From the NCBI GenBank assembly GCA_029820875.1, contig JALGUK010000385.1, positions 1-7,012 on the forward strand: a DNA stretch of 7,012 bases, in the 5' to 3' direction. Position 1 is the first letter of the stretch, and every line of letters starts with the position of its first letter. Shown piece after piece: positions 1-6,763 of this stretch. The notes under the pieces were generated by a model. That model saw only the letters and a list, made by a program, of their open reading frames with translations. It was not told where the DNA came from and made no database searches. The translations under genes were made by a program, and so were the position numbers. Origin of the DNA: Candidatus Zipacnadia bacterium (GTDB taxonomy: Bacteria > Armatimonadota > UBA5377 > JALGUK01).

Positions 1-1133
1 TGGGCTGGTCGCCGGATGTGATTCATTGCAACGACTGGCAGAGCGGGCTGGTGCCCGTGTATCTTAAGACGGATTACGCCGATCATCCCGCCATTGCACG
101 GACGGCGACCCTCTATACCATCCACAATCTCGCTTACCAGGGGGTATTTGACCCGCCCGCGATGGAGGTGGCGGGCCTGCCATGGGAGCTTTTCAATTAC
201 CACCAACTGGAGTTCTTCGGACGGATGAACTTCATGAAGGGCGGCATCGCGTTCGCCGATGCAGTCAGTACCGTCAGCGAGCGTTACGCGCAGGAAATAC
301 AGACCAAGGAGTACGGCGAAGGGCTTCACGACGCTATCAAAGAGCGAGCTGACACGCTTTTCGGTATCCTCAACGGCATTGATTACGACTTGTGGAATCC
401 AGCCAACGGCAGAGGCCTCCCCGCGCCTTATACGCCCCGCAGCGTAAGGCGCAAGCAGAAGGCCAAGGAGGCTCTTAGGCGGTGGGCCAAACTACCGTCG
501 CCGAAGAAGCGTGTGCCGGTCGTCGGACTGCTGTCGCGGCTGGCGCCACAAAAAGGTCTTGACATATTGCAGCAGGTGGCCGACGAGTTCGTTTCGCTCG
601 GACTGCAGTTTGTCGCGGTGGGAAAGGGCGACGCGGAATATGAGCAAATGATGCGGCAGCTCCAGGCCCGATACCCCAAGCAGGTCTCCGTCACAATTGA
701 CTTCATCCCGGAGAATCGCGCCCGCTTACTTTACGCCGGGAGCGACTTCTTCCTGATGCCTTCGCGCTACGAGCCATGCGGATTGGGGCAGATGATCGCG
801 CTCAAGTACGGCGCGGTGCCCATCGTGAGGGCGACCGGCGGCCTGGCCGACACGATTGACGACTATGACCCAGAGGCAGGCTCGGGCAACGGCTTCGTCT
901 TTGAGGAGTACGCGGGCGCGGCGATGATGAAAGCCGTCAAGCGGGCGCTGAAACTCTATGAGAACGAGGAAGCGTTCAGGAAGCTGCAGGTCAACGGCAT
1001 GAGATGCGACTTCTCATGGGGAGCCTCCGCTAAGAAGTACGTTCAGGTCTACAAGAAAACCGTGCGGCTCAGAGGTGCTGTGGTCCCGCCGCGGCGCGGG
1101 AGACCGGCCAAGAGAGGAGCCCGGGCCAAGTAA
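1..1133 (+). CDS. glgA: Glycogen synthase (GT5), 5'-truncated by window edge
   Basis: This enzyme transfers glucose from ADP- or UDP-glucose to the growing end of an alpha-1,4-glucan in the cytoplasm. The reading frame is open from base 3. The apparent GTG start at 18 is an internal Val codon, because the conserved stretch around HCNDWQSGL already begins upstream. About 110-125 N-terminal residues, including the KTGGL-type sugar-nucleotide loop, lie outside the window. Visible GT5 hallmarks are TIHNLAYQG (His codon 123-125), ILNGIDYDLWNP, SRLAPQKGLD (Arg 537-539, Lys 552-554, the phosphate-binding pair), and SRYEPCGLGQ with the catalytic-type Glu at 771-773, followed by RATGGLADT. The family core ends near KKYVQVYKK. 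A tail of about 20 residues rich in Arg, Lys and Pro follows and is not part of the usual fold. The next gene starts directly after the TAA stop, in the same frame. Identification is secure; donor specificity is not determined. Confidence 0.95.
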   Translation, partial: GWSPDVIHCNDWQSGLVPVYLKTDYADHPAIARTATLYTIHNLAYQGVFDPPAMEVAGLPWELFNYHQLEFFGRMNFMKGGIAFADAVSTVSERYAQEIQTKEYGEGLHDAIKERADTLFGILNGIDYDLWNPANGRGLPAPYTPRSVRRKQKAKEALRRWAKLPSPKKRVPVVGLLSRLAPQKGLDILQQVADEFVSLGLQFVAVGKGDAEYEQMMRQLQARYPKQVSVTIDFIPENRARLLYAGSDFFLMPSRYEPCGLGQMIALKYGAVPIVRATGGLADTIDDYDPEAGSGNGFVFEEYAGAAMMKAVKRALKLYENEEAFRKLQVNGMRCDFSWGASAKKYVQVYKKTVRLRGAVVPPRRGRPAKRGARAK

Positions 1134-2528
1134 ATGGCTGTCTATCTTCCCTCCGGAGTCGTCGGCAACTCCCGCGTTCTTGTGACCACAGGCTTCAGCG
1201 GCGAGATTATGGCCCTTTTCTACCCCAATATCGACTTTGCCCAGAACGTCCACGAGTGCATGCCTGCTGTTTACGTAGGCAAACCGGGCCGCGGCGCATT
1301 CCACTGGACGTTCGGCGCGGAGTGGTCGCGGCGCCAGCAGTACGTGGACCGCGCCAACGTTCTTGAGACCGAGCTGGAGCTGCCGGAGGCCGGCTTGCGT
1401 CTGAGCATCACGGATTTTGTCCTCCCTGATTCCGATGTCGTTGTCCGTGCCTTCGAAGCCGTCAACCTCGGGCCTGCTACACTGTGCGCGACAATTTTCC
1501 AGTATGCGGACCTGAGCATCGGAGAAGCCCCGACGAAAAACAGCGTTCGATACGTCCCCAAGCTTCACGCGGTGGTGCAGTATTGGCGCGATATCGCTGT
1601 CGCCGCTGCAGGTGACTTCGACCAATTCCAGTGTGGGAAGGCCGACGCGAACGCAGGTCCTAAGGCGCACATGCTTAGTGGGACGCTGAGCGGGCAAGTC
1701 CAAGATATCGGTGACGTAGCGTTTGCTCTCGGGTGGGCTTTGTCCATCCCCGCGGGTGAAAAACGGCGGCGGTGGATGGTTCTGGGTCTCGATTCGGAGG
1801 AGGGTCAGGCGTATGATGCAGCGCAGCAAGTGCTTGATGCGGGGTATGAAACCGTTCTGCGGCAGACCCGGACTTACTGGGAAAAATGGCTTGACCAAAG
1901 ACAGCCTCCCGTCCGGCTGAATCCGGCGGAACTGCGCCGCTATGAACGAGGACTTCTCGCGATTAAGCTTCTTCACGATGAGCAGACCGGGGCGTTTGTC
2001 GCGGCTCCGGAATTCGACCCGGGATATGAGCGTTCGGGAGGATACGGTTTTTGCTGGCCACGCGATGCGGCCCAGTGCGTGCATGCCCTGCAGGCGGCGG
2101 GAGTCAACGACATGCCGCAGGCGTTCTTCCGATGGTGCGCCGGAACCCAGCGAGCCGACGGGTTGTGGGAGCAAAGGTACTGGACGCGGGGGGCTCTCGG
2201 GCCGTCGTGGTGCCTTCGCGAGGGCTTCGACCAACTCGACCAGGGCGCGACGGTCCTCGCGGAGATGAGTCGGTGGGTCCTCACGCAGGACGGGGACAGC
2301 GCCATGGGTGACGAGCTGTGGAAGACCATCGAGCGCGGTGTTGCCGGGTTGCTCTCGCGGCTGACCTGGGATGGCCTGCACGATTCGGCCTGTGATGTGT
2401 GGGAATCATTCGAGGGGACATTTACATACACAAATGCGTCAATCTACGCAGCGCTTCGCCAATCCGCCCAGGTCGCCGAATCCAGGGGGCTTGTGGAGAC
2501 AGCGGCTCGCTGGCGCGAGGCGGGCTGA
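1134..2528 (+). CDS. GH15 glucoamylase-type glycoside hydrolase, N-terminal part (gene broken by frameshift)
   Basis: GH15 enzymes release glucose from non-reducing ends of alpha-glucans, or in some members cleave trehalose or dextran. Next to glgA the likely substrate is glycogen or maltodextrin. There is no signal peptide, so it is probably cytoplasmic. The fragment holds the N-terminal beta-sandwich domain (about residues 1-250) and the first part of the (alpha/alpha)6 barrel, with GYGFCWPRDA and FDQLDQGA. The motif CDVWESFEGTFTYT places the probable general acid at Glu424 (codon 2403-2405). The ATG directly follows the glgA TAA. A GAGGAG sequence at 1114-1119 is 14 bases upstream, which is a long spacing. 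Translation stops at TGA 2526-2528 just after WREAG, in the middle of the catalytic domain. The rest of the family sequence resumes in another frame (see 2521-2970). Without it the product would lack the catalytic base and should be inactive. Confidence 0.9.
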   Translation: MAVYLPSGVVGNSRVLVTTGFSGEIMALFYPNIDFAQNVHECMPAVYVGKPGRGAFHWTFGAEWSRRQQYVDRANVLETELELPEAGLRLSITDFVLPDSDVVVRAFEAVNLGPATLCATIFQYADLSIGEAPTKNSVRYVPKLHAVVQYWRDIAVAAAGDFDQFQCGKADANAGPKAHMLSGTLSGQVQDIGDVAFALGWALSIPAGEKRRRWMVLGLDSEEGQAYDAAQQVLDAGYETVLRQTRTYWEKWLDQRQPPVRLNPAELRRYERGLLAIKLLHDEQTGAFVAAPEFDPGYERSGGYGFCWPRDAAQCVHALQAAGVNDMPQAFFRWCAGTQRADGLWEQRYWTRGALGPSWCLREGFDQLDQGATVLAEMSRWVLTQDGDSAMGDELWKTIERGVAGLLSRLTWDGLHDSACDVWESFEGTFTYTNASIYAALRQSAQVAESRGLVETAARWREAG

Positions 2529-2970
2529 TGGGACGGTTGATAAAACGTGCGACTCGTCCGTCCTGGGCGTAATCTGGCCGTTTGAGCTGCTGGACCTGAA
2601 ACTGCCCCGGGAGTTGGAAATGGCACTCGCGACCGTCGAGACCGTTCAGCGACGCTTGCTGCATCCCGCCGGCGGGATACTTCGATACGAAGGTGAGCAT
2701 TACCTCGGCGGAATGATAGGTTGTGTCAATACCCTGTGGCTGGCCCGTTGCCTGCTTCTTCTGGCGGACAAATGCGCTGACTCGCACCCCGCTGATGTGA
2801 GTACATGGGTGCAGCAGGCGCGAGAATACATCCGTTTTTGCGAGGAGCACACCACACCGACCGGCCTGATGCCCGAGCTTATCGGTACCGAGCCGTCTAC
2901 GCCCTACTGGGCCGCCCCACACGCGTGGAGCACAGCACTCCATCTGACGTGCCTGCTTGCATTGGCGTGA
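2521..2970 (+). pseudogene. GH15 glucoamylase-type hydrolase, C-terminal part, out of frame with the N-terminal part
   Basis: This is the remaining part of the GH15 catalytic barrel in the frame beginning at 2521. Family sequence is recognisable from ADGTVDKTCDSSVLGV through LRYEGEHYLGGM and TLWLARCLLLLA to TGLMPELIG and HAWSTALHL. The Glu of MPE (codon 2875-2877) aligns with the GH15 catalytic base, the PEQ or SEQ motif; here Gln is replaced by Leu. It has no convincing start of its own; the first plausible in-frame ATG, at 2620, has no strong ribosome site. From memory of GH15 proteins, about 20-25 residues are missing between WREAG and ADGTVDKT, so a single-base error cannot rejoin the halves; a deletion of 3n+2 bases would. 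Adding the missing piece gives about 635 residues, normal for bacterial and archaeal GH15. The coding sequence is otherwise well kept, which suggests a recent lesion or an assembly artefact. Confidence 0.85.
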
Positions 2971-2978
2971 ATCGCCAC

Positions 2979-2986
2979 AAAAGGAG
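2979..2986 (+). promoter_or_regulatory. Strong Shine-Dalgarno sequence without a canonical start codon downstream
   Basis: The bases AAAAGGAG sit 9 bases after the GH15 stop. No ATG, GTG, TTG or CTG falls at a usable distance in any frame. The only candidate is ATT at 2992-2994, 5 bases downstream, which is in frame with the beta-helix gene called from 3070. Starting there would add 26 residues, including the basic stretch TPKQRRSSR that a signal peptide needs. An ATT start is rare but known (infC), and a G-to-T change or base-call error in an original ATG would look the same. Confidence 0.4.
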
Positions 2987-3069
2987 CGGACATTACACCC
3001 AAGCAGAGGCGTTCTTCCCGCGTATGGACTTCGAGTGGGCCAAGATGCTTCCTGTTAGGATGTCTTGCA

Positions 3070-4758
3070 ATGGTTGGAAACCTCCTGAGTTCAGTTGCCG
3101 TCATCGGCTGCTTGCTGGCTTCAACGGCCTTTCCCGGATTTGCCACGCAGTACTGGGTCGCGCAAGGTCATCCTGCCGCCTCCGATGACAATCCGGGCAC
3201 TGTTGCTGCGCCATGGAAGACGCTGACCAAAGCGGTGTCAATGCTCCAGCCGGGTGATACATTGACGATTGCGGCCGGCATCTATCGGGAGTCCATTATT
3301 CTGAAGGCCGAGGGGACACCGGAGGCGCCGATTACCATCCAGGCCGCTGCACTGCAGGAGGACGGCTATGAACCGGTTGTTATAACCGGCGCAGACATCA
3401 TAACCGATTGGCGGCCGCTCCCCGGCCGTCCGATCTGGGTGCATGAACCGTGGACGCACGTGTGGTGCGGATGGAAAGCAGACATGGCCCATGGTGCTCC
3501 CCCGCCTATCGGGCGATGTGAACAGGTTATAGTGGACGGCTCGGACTCTGAGCCTGGCAGGTTGCTCATACCGGTTCTCTCGATAGACGAAATGGCCCCC
3601 GGAACATTTTTTGCTGACCCGAAAGACAGTCGGAGTCTCTACATCCGGTTGCCGGATGATTCTGAGCCCCGGGCGCATCGAATCGAGGCAAGTGTCCGCA
3701 GCGTCGTAGTGAAGGCGGGTGCCTACACAAATATCCGCGGTCTGACAGTTCGGTATGCGGCCAATAGAGCCCAGGAGGGCGCGTTACAGATGTCAGGCAC
3801 CGGGTGGATGCTCGAGGACTGCATTGTGGAATGGACCAATGGGGCGGGAGTCGGCGTTGGGGGGAGCAATTACATCATGCGGCGATGCGTGACACGGTAC
3901 AACGGCCAGCTTGGGCTGGGGGGAAGCGGTACAAACTGTCTGCTCGAAAGGTGCCGATTCGAGCACAATAACGTGAAGGGGTTCCCCGCGCAGTGGGAGG
4001 CGGGCGGGTTCAAAATCTGCAAATCCCACGGGGTCAAGGTGTTAGAGAGTCAAGCTCTCAGTAACAACGGGGTTGGAATGTGGTTTGACATTGACAACTC
4101 CGCCGGCGTAGTGCGCCAGTGCTATTGTTACGATAACACGTGCTCGGGGATATTCATCGAAATCAGCAGCGACTTTGTCATTGCCGACAACCTTTGCGTT
4201 GGCAACGGGGGCAATGACAAGGGCGATTGGGCGGGCGCAGGCATAGCCATAGCCGAGTCGGACGACTGCTATGTTGCATTCAACACGTGCGTAGGGAACC
4301 AATACGGAGTTTCGATTCGCGGCCAAGTGCCGCGAGCCGGGCCGCAGGGCCGTGTATATACCTGCAAAGGTGTAACGATTCGTAATAACCTCCTGGCGTA
4401 CAACACCGTCGCCCAATTCGGCCTTTGCTGGGATAATGTCTTTTTCGGTCGGCATCCGAATGACCGCGATTTGAGTGAGGCCGATTGGCAGAAAAAAGTT
4501 GCAGAGCACTCAGTTGACCCTGGCCGCATCCAGCTATTACTGGATCACAACTTCTATGCGCCGAAATGGAAGCCCTATACCGACTTAAGAAGCCTCTATG
4601 ATGAACATGGCCTTGAAAGGAGCGGGCAGGTGGGGAGGCCGTTGTTTGTTGACCAGCTCGGAGGCGACTTCAGGCTCCTGCCTGACAGCCCGGCCATCAA
4701 GTTCGGTGCGGGTATGCGGTATCCTGCGGCTGGGATGGGCGAAGTCGTCGTCCCGTAA
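3070..4758 (+). CDS. Secreted right-handed parallel beta-helix repeat protein
   Basis: This is probably an exported polysaccharide-binding or polysaccharide-cleaving protein of the pectate-lyase-like beta-helix superfamily; the substrate is unknown. From ATG 3070 it has 562 residues. Residues 1-26 are hydrophobic and end in a signal-peptidase-I-like site (GFA, then TQYWVAQG). NPGTVAAPWKTLTKAV and PGDTLTIAAGIYRE are typical of the N-terminal cap of this family (DUF1565-like). Residues of about 215-460 form the coil repeats, with a clear 22-residue period around Cys251, Cys273 and Cys295. The end, DFRLLPDSPAIKFGAG, is the usual C-terminal cap. An AGGA at 3057-3060 lies 9 bases before this ATG, but the N-terminus lacks any Lys or Arg. 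A start at ATT 2992 with the better ribosome site would add 26 residues and supply them. An SPII lipobox reading (VIGC) is less likely. It converges on the gene ending at 4783. Confidence 0.85.
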   Translation: MVGNLLSSVAVIGCLLASTAFPGFATQYWVAQGHPAASDDNPGTVAAPWKTLTKAVSMLQPGDTLTIAAGIYRESIILKAEGTPEAPITIQAAALQEDGYEPVVITGADIITDWRPLPGRPIWVHEPWTHVWCGWKADMAHGAPPPIGRCEQVIVDGSDSEPGRLLIPVLSIDEMAPGTFFADPKDSRSLYIRLPDDSEPRAHRIEASVRSVVVKAGAYTNIRGLTVRYAANRAQEGALQMSGTGWMLEDCIVEWTNGAGVGVGGSNYIMRRCVTRYNGQLGLGGSGTNCLLERCRFEHNNVKGFPAQWEAGGFKICKSHGVKVLESQALSNNGVGMWFDIDNSAGVVRQCYCYDNTCSGIFIEISSDFVIADNLCVGNGGNDKGDWAGAGIAIAESDDCYVAFNTCVGNQYGVSIRGQVPRAGPQGRVYTCKGVTIRNNLLAYNTVAQFGLCWDNVFFGRHPNDRDLSEADWQKKVAEHSVDPGRIQLLLDHNFYAPKWKPYTDLRSLYDEHGLERSGQVGRPLFVDQLGGDFRLLPDSPAIKFGAGMRYPAAGMGEVVVP

Positions 4759-4782
4759 GGCGGCCGCGATTGCCTGACGCCC

Positions 4783-5532
4783 CTATGCTCTTCCAGCGGC
4801 CTCAACGAAAGCCTTAAACAGCCGACAAGACGGCGGGTCGGCGTGAAAAAGCTCCTCCGGGTGCCACTGAACCCCGATGCAGAAGCGCGCCCCCTCGCGT
4901 TCAATCGCTTCGATGACCCCGTTCCGTGCTCTGCCCGTCACTACGAACCCGGGTGCGACGTCCTTGATTGCTTGGTGATGTGTGCTGTTGACCCGGATTT
5001 CTCTGCGTCCCATGATGGCATAAAGGCGCGAGTCCTTTTCAAGGATTACATCATGTGTGGCGACGGTCCGGTGGGCCGTCTGGCGGTGCGCAATACATTC
5101 AAACGGCGCCTCGGACAGGTCCTGGTAGAGGGTGCCGCCCGCGAATACGTTGAGAGACTGAATACCGCGGCAGATGCCGAGAATCGGAAGGTCTCTCCTC
5201 AGAGCCTCGGGTAGAATCGCCGCCTCAAGGTTGTCTCTTGGGGCGTCAATCCGCCCGAGGCCGTTCCGAGGCTCTTGATGAAAGAACCGAGGGTCCAGGT
5301 CCGCACCGCCGGTGACCAAAAGCCCCTCCAGCAAGTCCAGGAGCCGCCGGTACCGCTTCCGGGAGCGAAGACAAGGAAGCAGCAAGGCCGTCCCGCCGGA
5401 TTCCTCGACTGCCTGCACGTAGGCCGCATTGACGGAATGTTTCACGGGGTCGGCCCCGGGGACGCCCAGGTCCGTCTGGCAGGTGATTCCGATAATCGGC
5501 TCAACCGTCCGGCTGCTCTTGGCCACCGTCAC
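4783..5532 (-). CDS. PuuD-type class I glutamine amidotransferase-like hydrolase (peptidase C26, gamma-glutamyl hydrolase)
   Basis: This family hydrolyses gamma-glutamyl amides such as gamma-glutamyl-GABA in the cytoplasm; the substrate here is not known. The 249 residues are normal for the family and appear complete. The start of the fold is IIGITCQT. The family signature LEGLLVTGGADLDP is at about 69-81. ILGICRG carries the nucleophile Cys121, and VQWHPEE supplies His224 and Glu226 of the triad. NSTHHQAIK (about 182-190) is the usual PuuD-family block. The GTG start at 5532-5530 overlaps the upstream stop as GTGA. The ribosome site AGGGGAG at 5542-5536 is only 3 bases from this GTG but 9 bases from a second in-frame GTG at 5526-5524, so the true start may be two codons further in. 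It is the second gene of a minus-strand pair with the isomerase-like gene and is very probably translationally coupled to it. Its 3' end is 24 bases from the convergent beta-helix gene. Confidence 0.92.
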   Translation of the reverse strand: MTVAKSSRTVEPIIGITCQTDLGVPGADPVKHSVNAAYVQAVEESGGTALLLPCLRSRKRYRRLLDLLEGLLVTGGADLDPRFFHQEPRNGLGRIDAPRDNLEAAILPEALRRDLPILGICRGIQSLNVFAGGTLYQDLSEAPFECIAHRQTAHRTVATHDVILEKDSRLYAIMGRREIRVNSTHHQAIKDVAPGFVVTGRARNGVIEAIEREGARFCIGVQWHPEELFHADPPSCRLFKAFVEAAGRA

Positions 5533-6329
5533 CTGCTCCCCTGGACATCCGCAATGGTCCTGCGCAGAAAATTGGCGACTGATTTCAGGTGACTCGCGGT
5601 GGCGTGCTTGATGATAAGCAGGTCCACCCCGTGGCGCAGAAGCAACTCAATGTACCGATGGTAGTCCATTTGGCCCCGGCCCGGGCTGCAGAAAGTCGGC
5701 TTGCCCGTTGCGTCCACTGTTACATCTCTCCCGTGCCCCAGCAGCACAAGTCCCCCGAGGACGGCAAACATCCTGTCGAGAGAGTCGTAAACGAGGATGG
5801 CAGCCGGATCAATCGCAACTTTCAGGCGATTGTAGCCCACCTCTTCGATGAACGCCCGTGCCTTCTCGCTGCAGCAGACACTGTGGCTGTAAGATGGTTC
5901 CAATGCGAGCATTACATCCTGCTCGTGGGCATAGGGCATGATGGACTGCATGCTCTCAACCGCACGTTCATAGGCGCCAATGCCCCGGGGGCCTGCACTG
6001 GTGACCAGTATGCTGGCACCCAGCTTGCGGGCAATGGGCATGAGGGCTTTGACGTAAGAGACCTGCCGGAGTCGCCGCTGCTGGTTTGCGGTGCTGATAT
6101 CGGCATCCGCATCCAATGCGTATATCTGCAAGCCCCGGGACTGGTAAGCCGCGCGCACCTGTTCGCAAGTTTCCGGGTCGGGTAGTTGCTGCGCGCTCTG
6201 CGAGCCGTTGCTGGCGTTGATAGCCGCCAGGCTGAGCTGTACGCCGTCCAGTCCGGCCTCCTGCACGATGTGCGCCGACTCCTCTGCGGACATCTGTCCC
6301 AGGCAGTTTATGGCCAACCCAAGTCGCAT
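5529..6329 (-). CDS. Sugar phosphate isomerase/epimerase-like TIM-barrel protein (xylose isomerase-like, AP endonuclease 2 fold)
   Basis: Members of this fold are metal-dependent enzymes that isomerise or epimerise sugars and related compounds, usually in the cytoplasm. The sequence fits a TIM barrel of 266 residues. The first strand is MRLGLAINCL. LALEPSY gives Glu144, VAIDPA gives Asp174, and LLGHGRDV gives His199 at expected metal-ligand positions. SPGRGQMDYHRYIELL is the typical late-barrel block. At the last ligand position the family normally has Glu (IIEH), but this protein has Lys241 (IIKH, codon AAG at 5609-5607). It may have altered or lost catalysis. The start at 6329 was chosen because GAGGGG lies 8 bases upstream and the first barrel strand begins at once. 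A longer frame back to 6503 would add 58 residues of non-family sequence and run into the divergent gene. It is the first gene of an operon with the PuuD-like gene, overlapping it by 4 bases. The exact substrate cannot be named. Confidence 0.88.
   Translation of the reverse strand: MRLGLAINCLGQMSAEESAHIVQEAGLDGVQLSLAAINASNGSQSAQQLPDPETCEQVRAAYQSRGLQIYALDADADISTANQQRRLRQVSYVKALMPIARKLGASILVTSAGPRGIGAYERAVESMQSIMPYAHEQDVMLALEPSYSHSVCCSEKARAFIEEVGYNRLKVAIDPAAILVYDSLDRMFAVLGGLVLLGHGRDVTVDATGKPTFCSPGRGQMDYHRYIELLLRHGVDLLIIKHATASHLKSVANFLRRTIADVQGSR
5536..5542 (-). promoter_or_regulatory. Ribosome binding site of the PuuD-like gene, inside the 3' end of the isomerase-like gene
   Basis: The minus strand reads AGGGGAG here, within the last codons of the upstream gene. 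Spacing is 3 bases to the GTG at 5532 and 9 bases to the GTG at 5526. The longer spacing is closer to optimum and favours the inner start. Confidence 0.6.
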
Positions 6330-6337
6330 TGGTGATT

Positions 6338-6343
6338 CCCCTC
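6338..6343 (-). promoter_or_regulatory. Ribosome binding site that fixes the start of the isomerase-like gene
   Basis: The minus strand reads GAGGGG followed by 8 bases and the ATG at 6329-6327. This strong site argues against the longer in-frame start at 6503. Confidence 0.75.
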
Positions 6344-6479
6344 GCATCGGCCGCCTGCGTTGTTTTTTGTGGTTTTCCGCCCTGGCGTGGCGAAATCCTC
6401 CGCTCGATGTATTCTCCGGCGAGGGAAAGGTTGTAATGTCACCTGCGGAGAACCCTGCTTTGAACAAGTCCGCGACTGT

Positions 6480-6485
6480 AGGAGG
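6480..6485 (+). promoter_or_regulatory. Ribosome binding site of the AIR-synthase-like gene
   Basis: A perfect AGGAGG lies 8 bases before the ATG at 6494. It shows that the 5' end of this gene is intact, although the gene is broken further in. Confidence 0.8.
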
Positions 6486-6493
6486 AATATCGG

Positions 6494-6763
6494 ATGGGAG
6501 CAACTGAACTGCCGGAACTCGGGAAGATATCCCCTGAGGTTTTTGAGGAGTTGATTTATCCTCGCCTTGGGGCTCCCAGTAGTGATGTGCTGGTCGGGCC
6601 GCAGTCCGGCGTTGATGTGGGGATCGTCCGGCTCGGTGAAATGGCGATGGCCATGACCACCGACCCCGTCTTCATCGTCCCCCAGTACGGCTGGGAACGC
6701 GCGGCGTGGTTCGCCATACACATCCTCATGAGCGATGCGGTCACCAGCGGGGTCAGTCATTGA
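6494..6763 (+). CDS. AIR synthase-related (HypE/ThiL/PurM superfamily) protein, N-terminal part (gene broken by frameshift)
   Basis: The product belongs to the ATP-binding PurM/HypE/SelD/ThiL superfamily, in a branch usually annotated as AIR synthase-related protein or hydrogenase maturation factor; its reaction is not known. The 89 residues hold the first half of the N-terminal AIRS domain. ISPEVFEELIYPRLGAP is followed by VGPQSGVDVGIVRLG (the phosphate-binding strand and loop), MTTDPVF and AWFAIHILMSDAVTSGV. The start is secure because of the AGGAGG site at 6480-6485. The frame then hits TGA at 6761-6763, directly after SGVSH. Family members continue here with a strand of the type PRYLTxDLNLP and a helix, about 25 residues that are absent from this window. 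The downstream sequence resumes in another frame from about 6756. The short product alone could not bind ATP normally. No hydrogenase gene is visible nearby. Confidence 0.8.
   Translation: MGATELPELGKISPEVFEELIYPRLGAPSSDVLVGPQSGVDVGIVRLGEMAMAMTTDPVFIVPQYGWERAAWFAIHILMSDAVTSGVSH

Larger units (their letters stand above)
6330..6493. promoter_or_regulatory. Divergent intergenic region between the isomerase-like gene and the AIR-synthase-like gene
   Basis: These 164 bases separate two genes transcribed away from each other, so promoters for both directions are expected here. I could not find a convincing -35/-10 pair on either strand. A loose inverted repeat, CTCCGC at 6398-6403 and GCGGAG at 6445-6450, might be an operator but is short enough to be chance. 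The function is inferred from gene arrangement only. Confidence 0.4.

Noticed and set aside
1014..2381. Long antisense open frame of 455 codons opposite the glgA end and the GH15 gene.
   Set aside because: It overlaps recognisable GH15 coding sequence, shows no domain, and is rich in Pro, Arg and Ser as expected from a G+C-rich shadow frame.
2371..2520. Upstream extension of the C-terminal GH15 frame back to the ATG at 2371.
   Set aside because: These residues overlap the true GH15 frame and have no family similarity. Homology begins only at about 2521-2527.
2963..2977. Small hairpin TGGCG-TGAAT-CGCCA over the GH15 stop as a terminator.
   Set aside because: The stem has only five pairs and no T-tract follows.
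3070..3112. Lipoprotein signal (VIGC lipobox) on the beta-helix protein.
   Set aside because: There is no basic n-region before it from the ATG start, and the GFA site just before the mature TQYWVA start fits signal peptidase I better.
2805..3188. Small plus-strand frame spanning the GH15 end and the beta-helix start.
   Set aside because: It overlaps both real genes in another frame and has no recognisable similarity.
4759..4782. Bidirectional terminator in the 24-base convergent gap, which includes the palindrome GCGGCCGC.
   Set aside because: No stable hairpin followed by a T-run is visible on either strand.
5589..6185. Plus-strand open frame of 198 codons opposite the isomerase-like gene.
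   Set aside because: It is a shadow of a well-supported minus-strand gene, with no ribosome site or recognisable domain.
6330..6503. 58-residue N-terminal extension of the isomerase-like gene.
   Set aside because: The extension has no family similarity and crosses the start of the divergent gene, while a strong ribosome site precedes the ATG at 6329.
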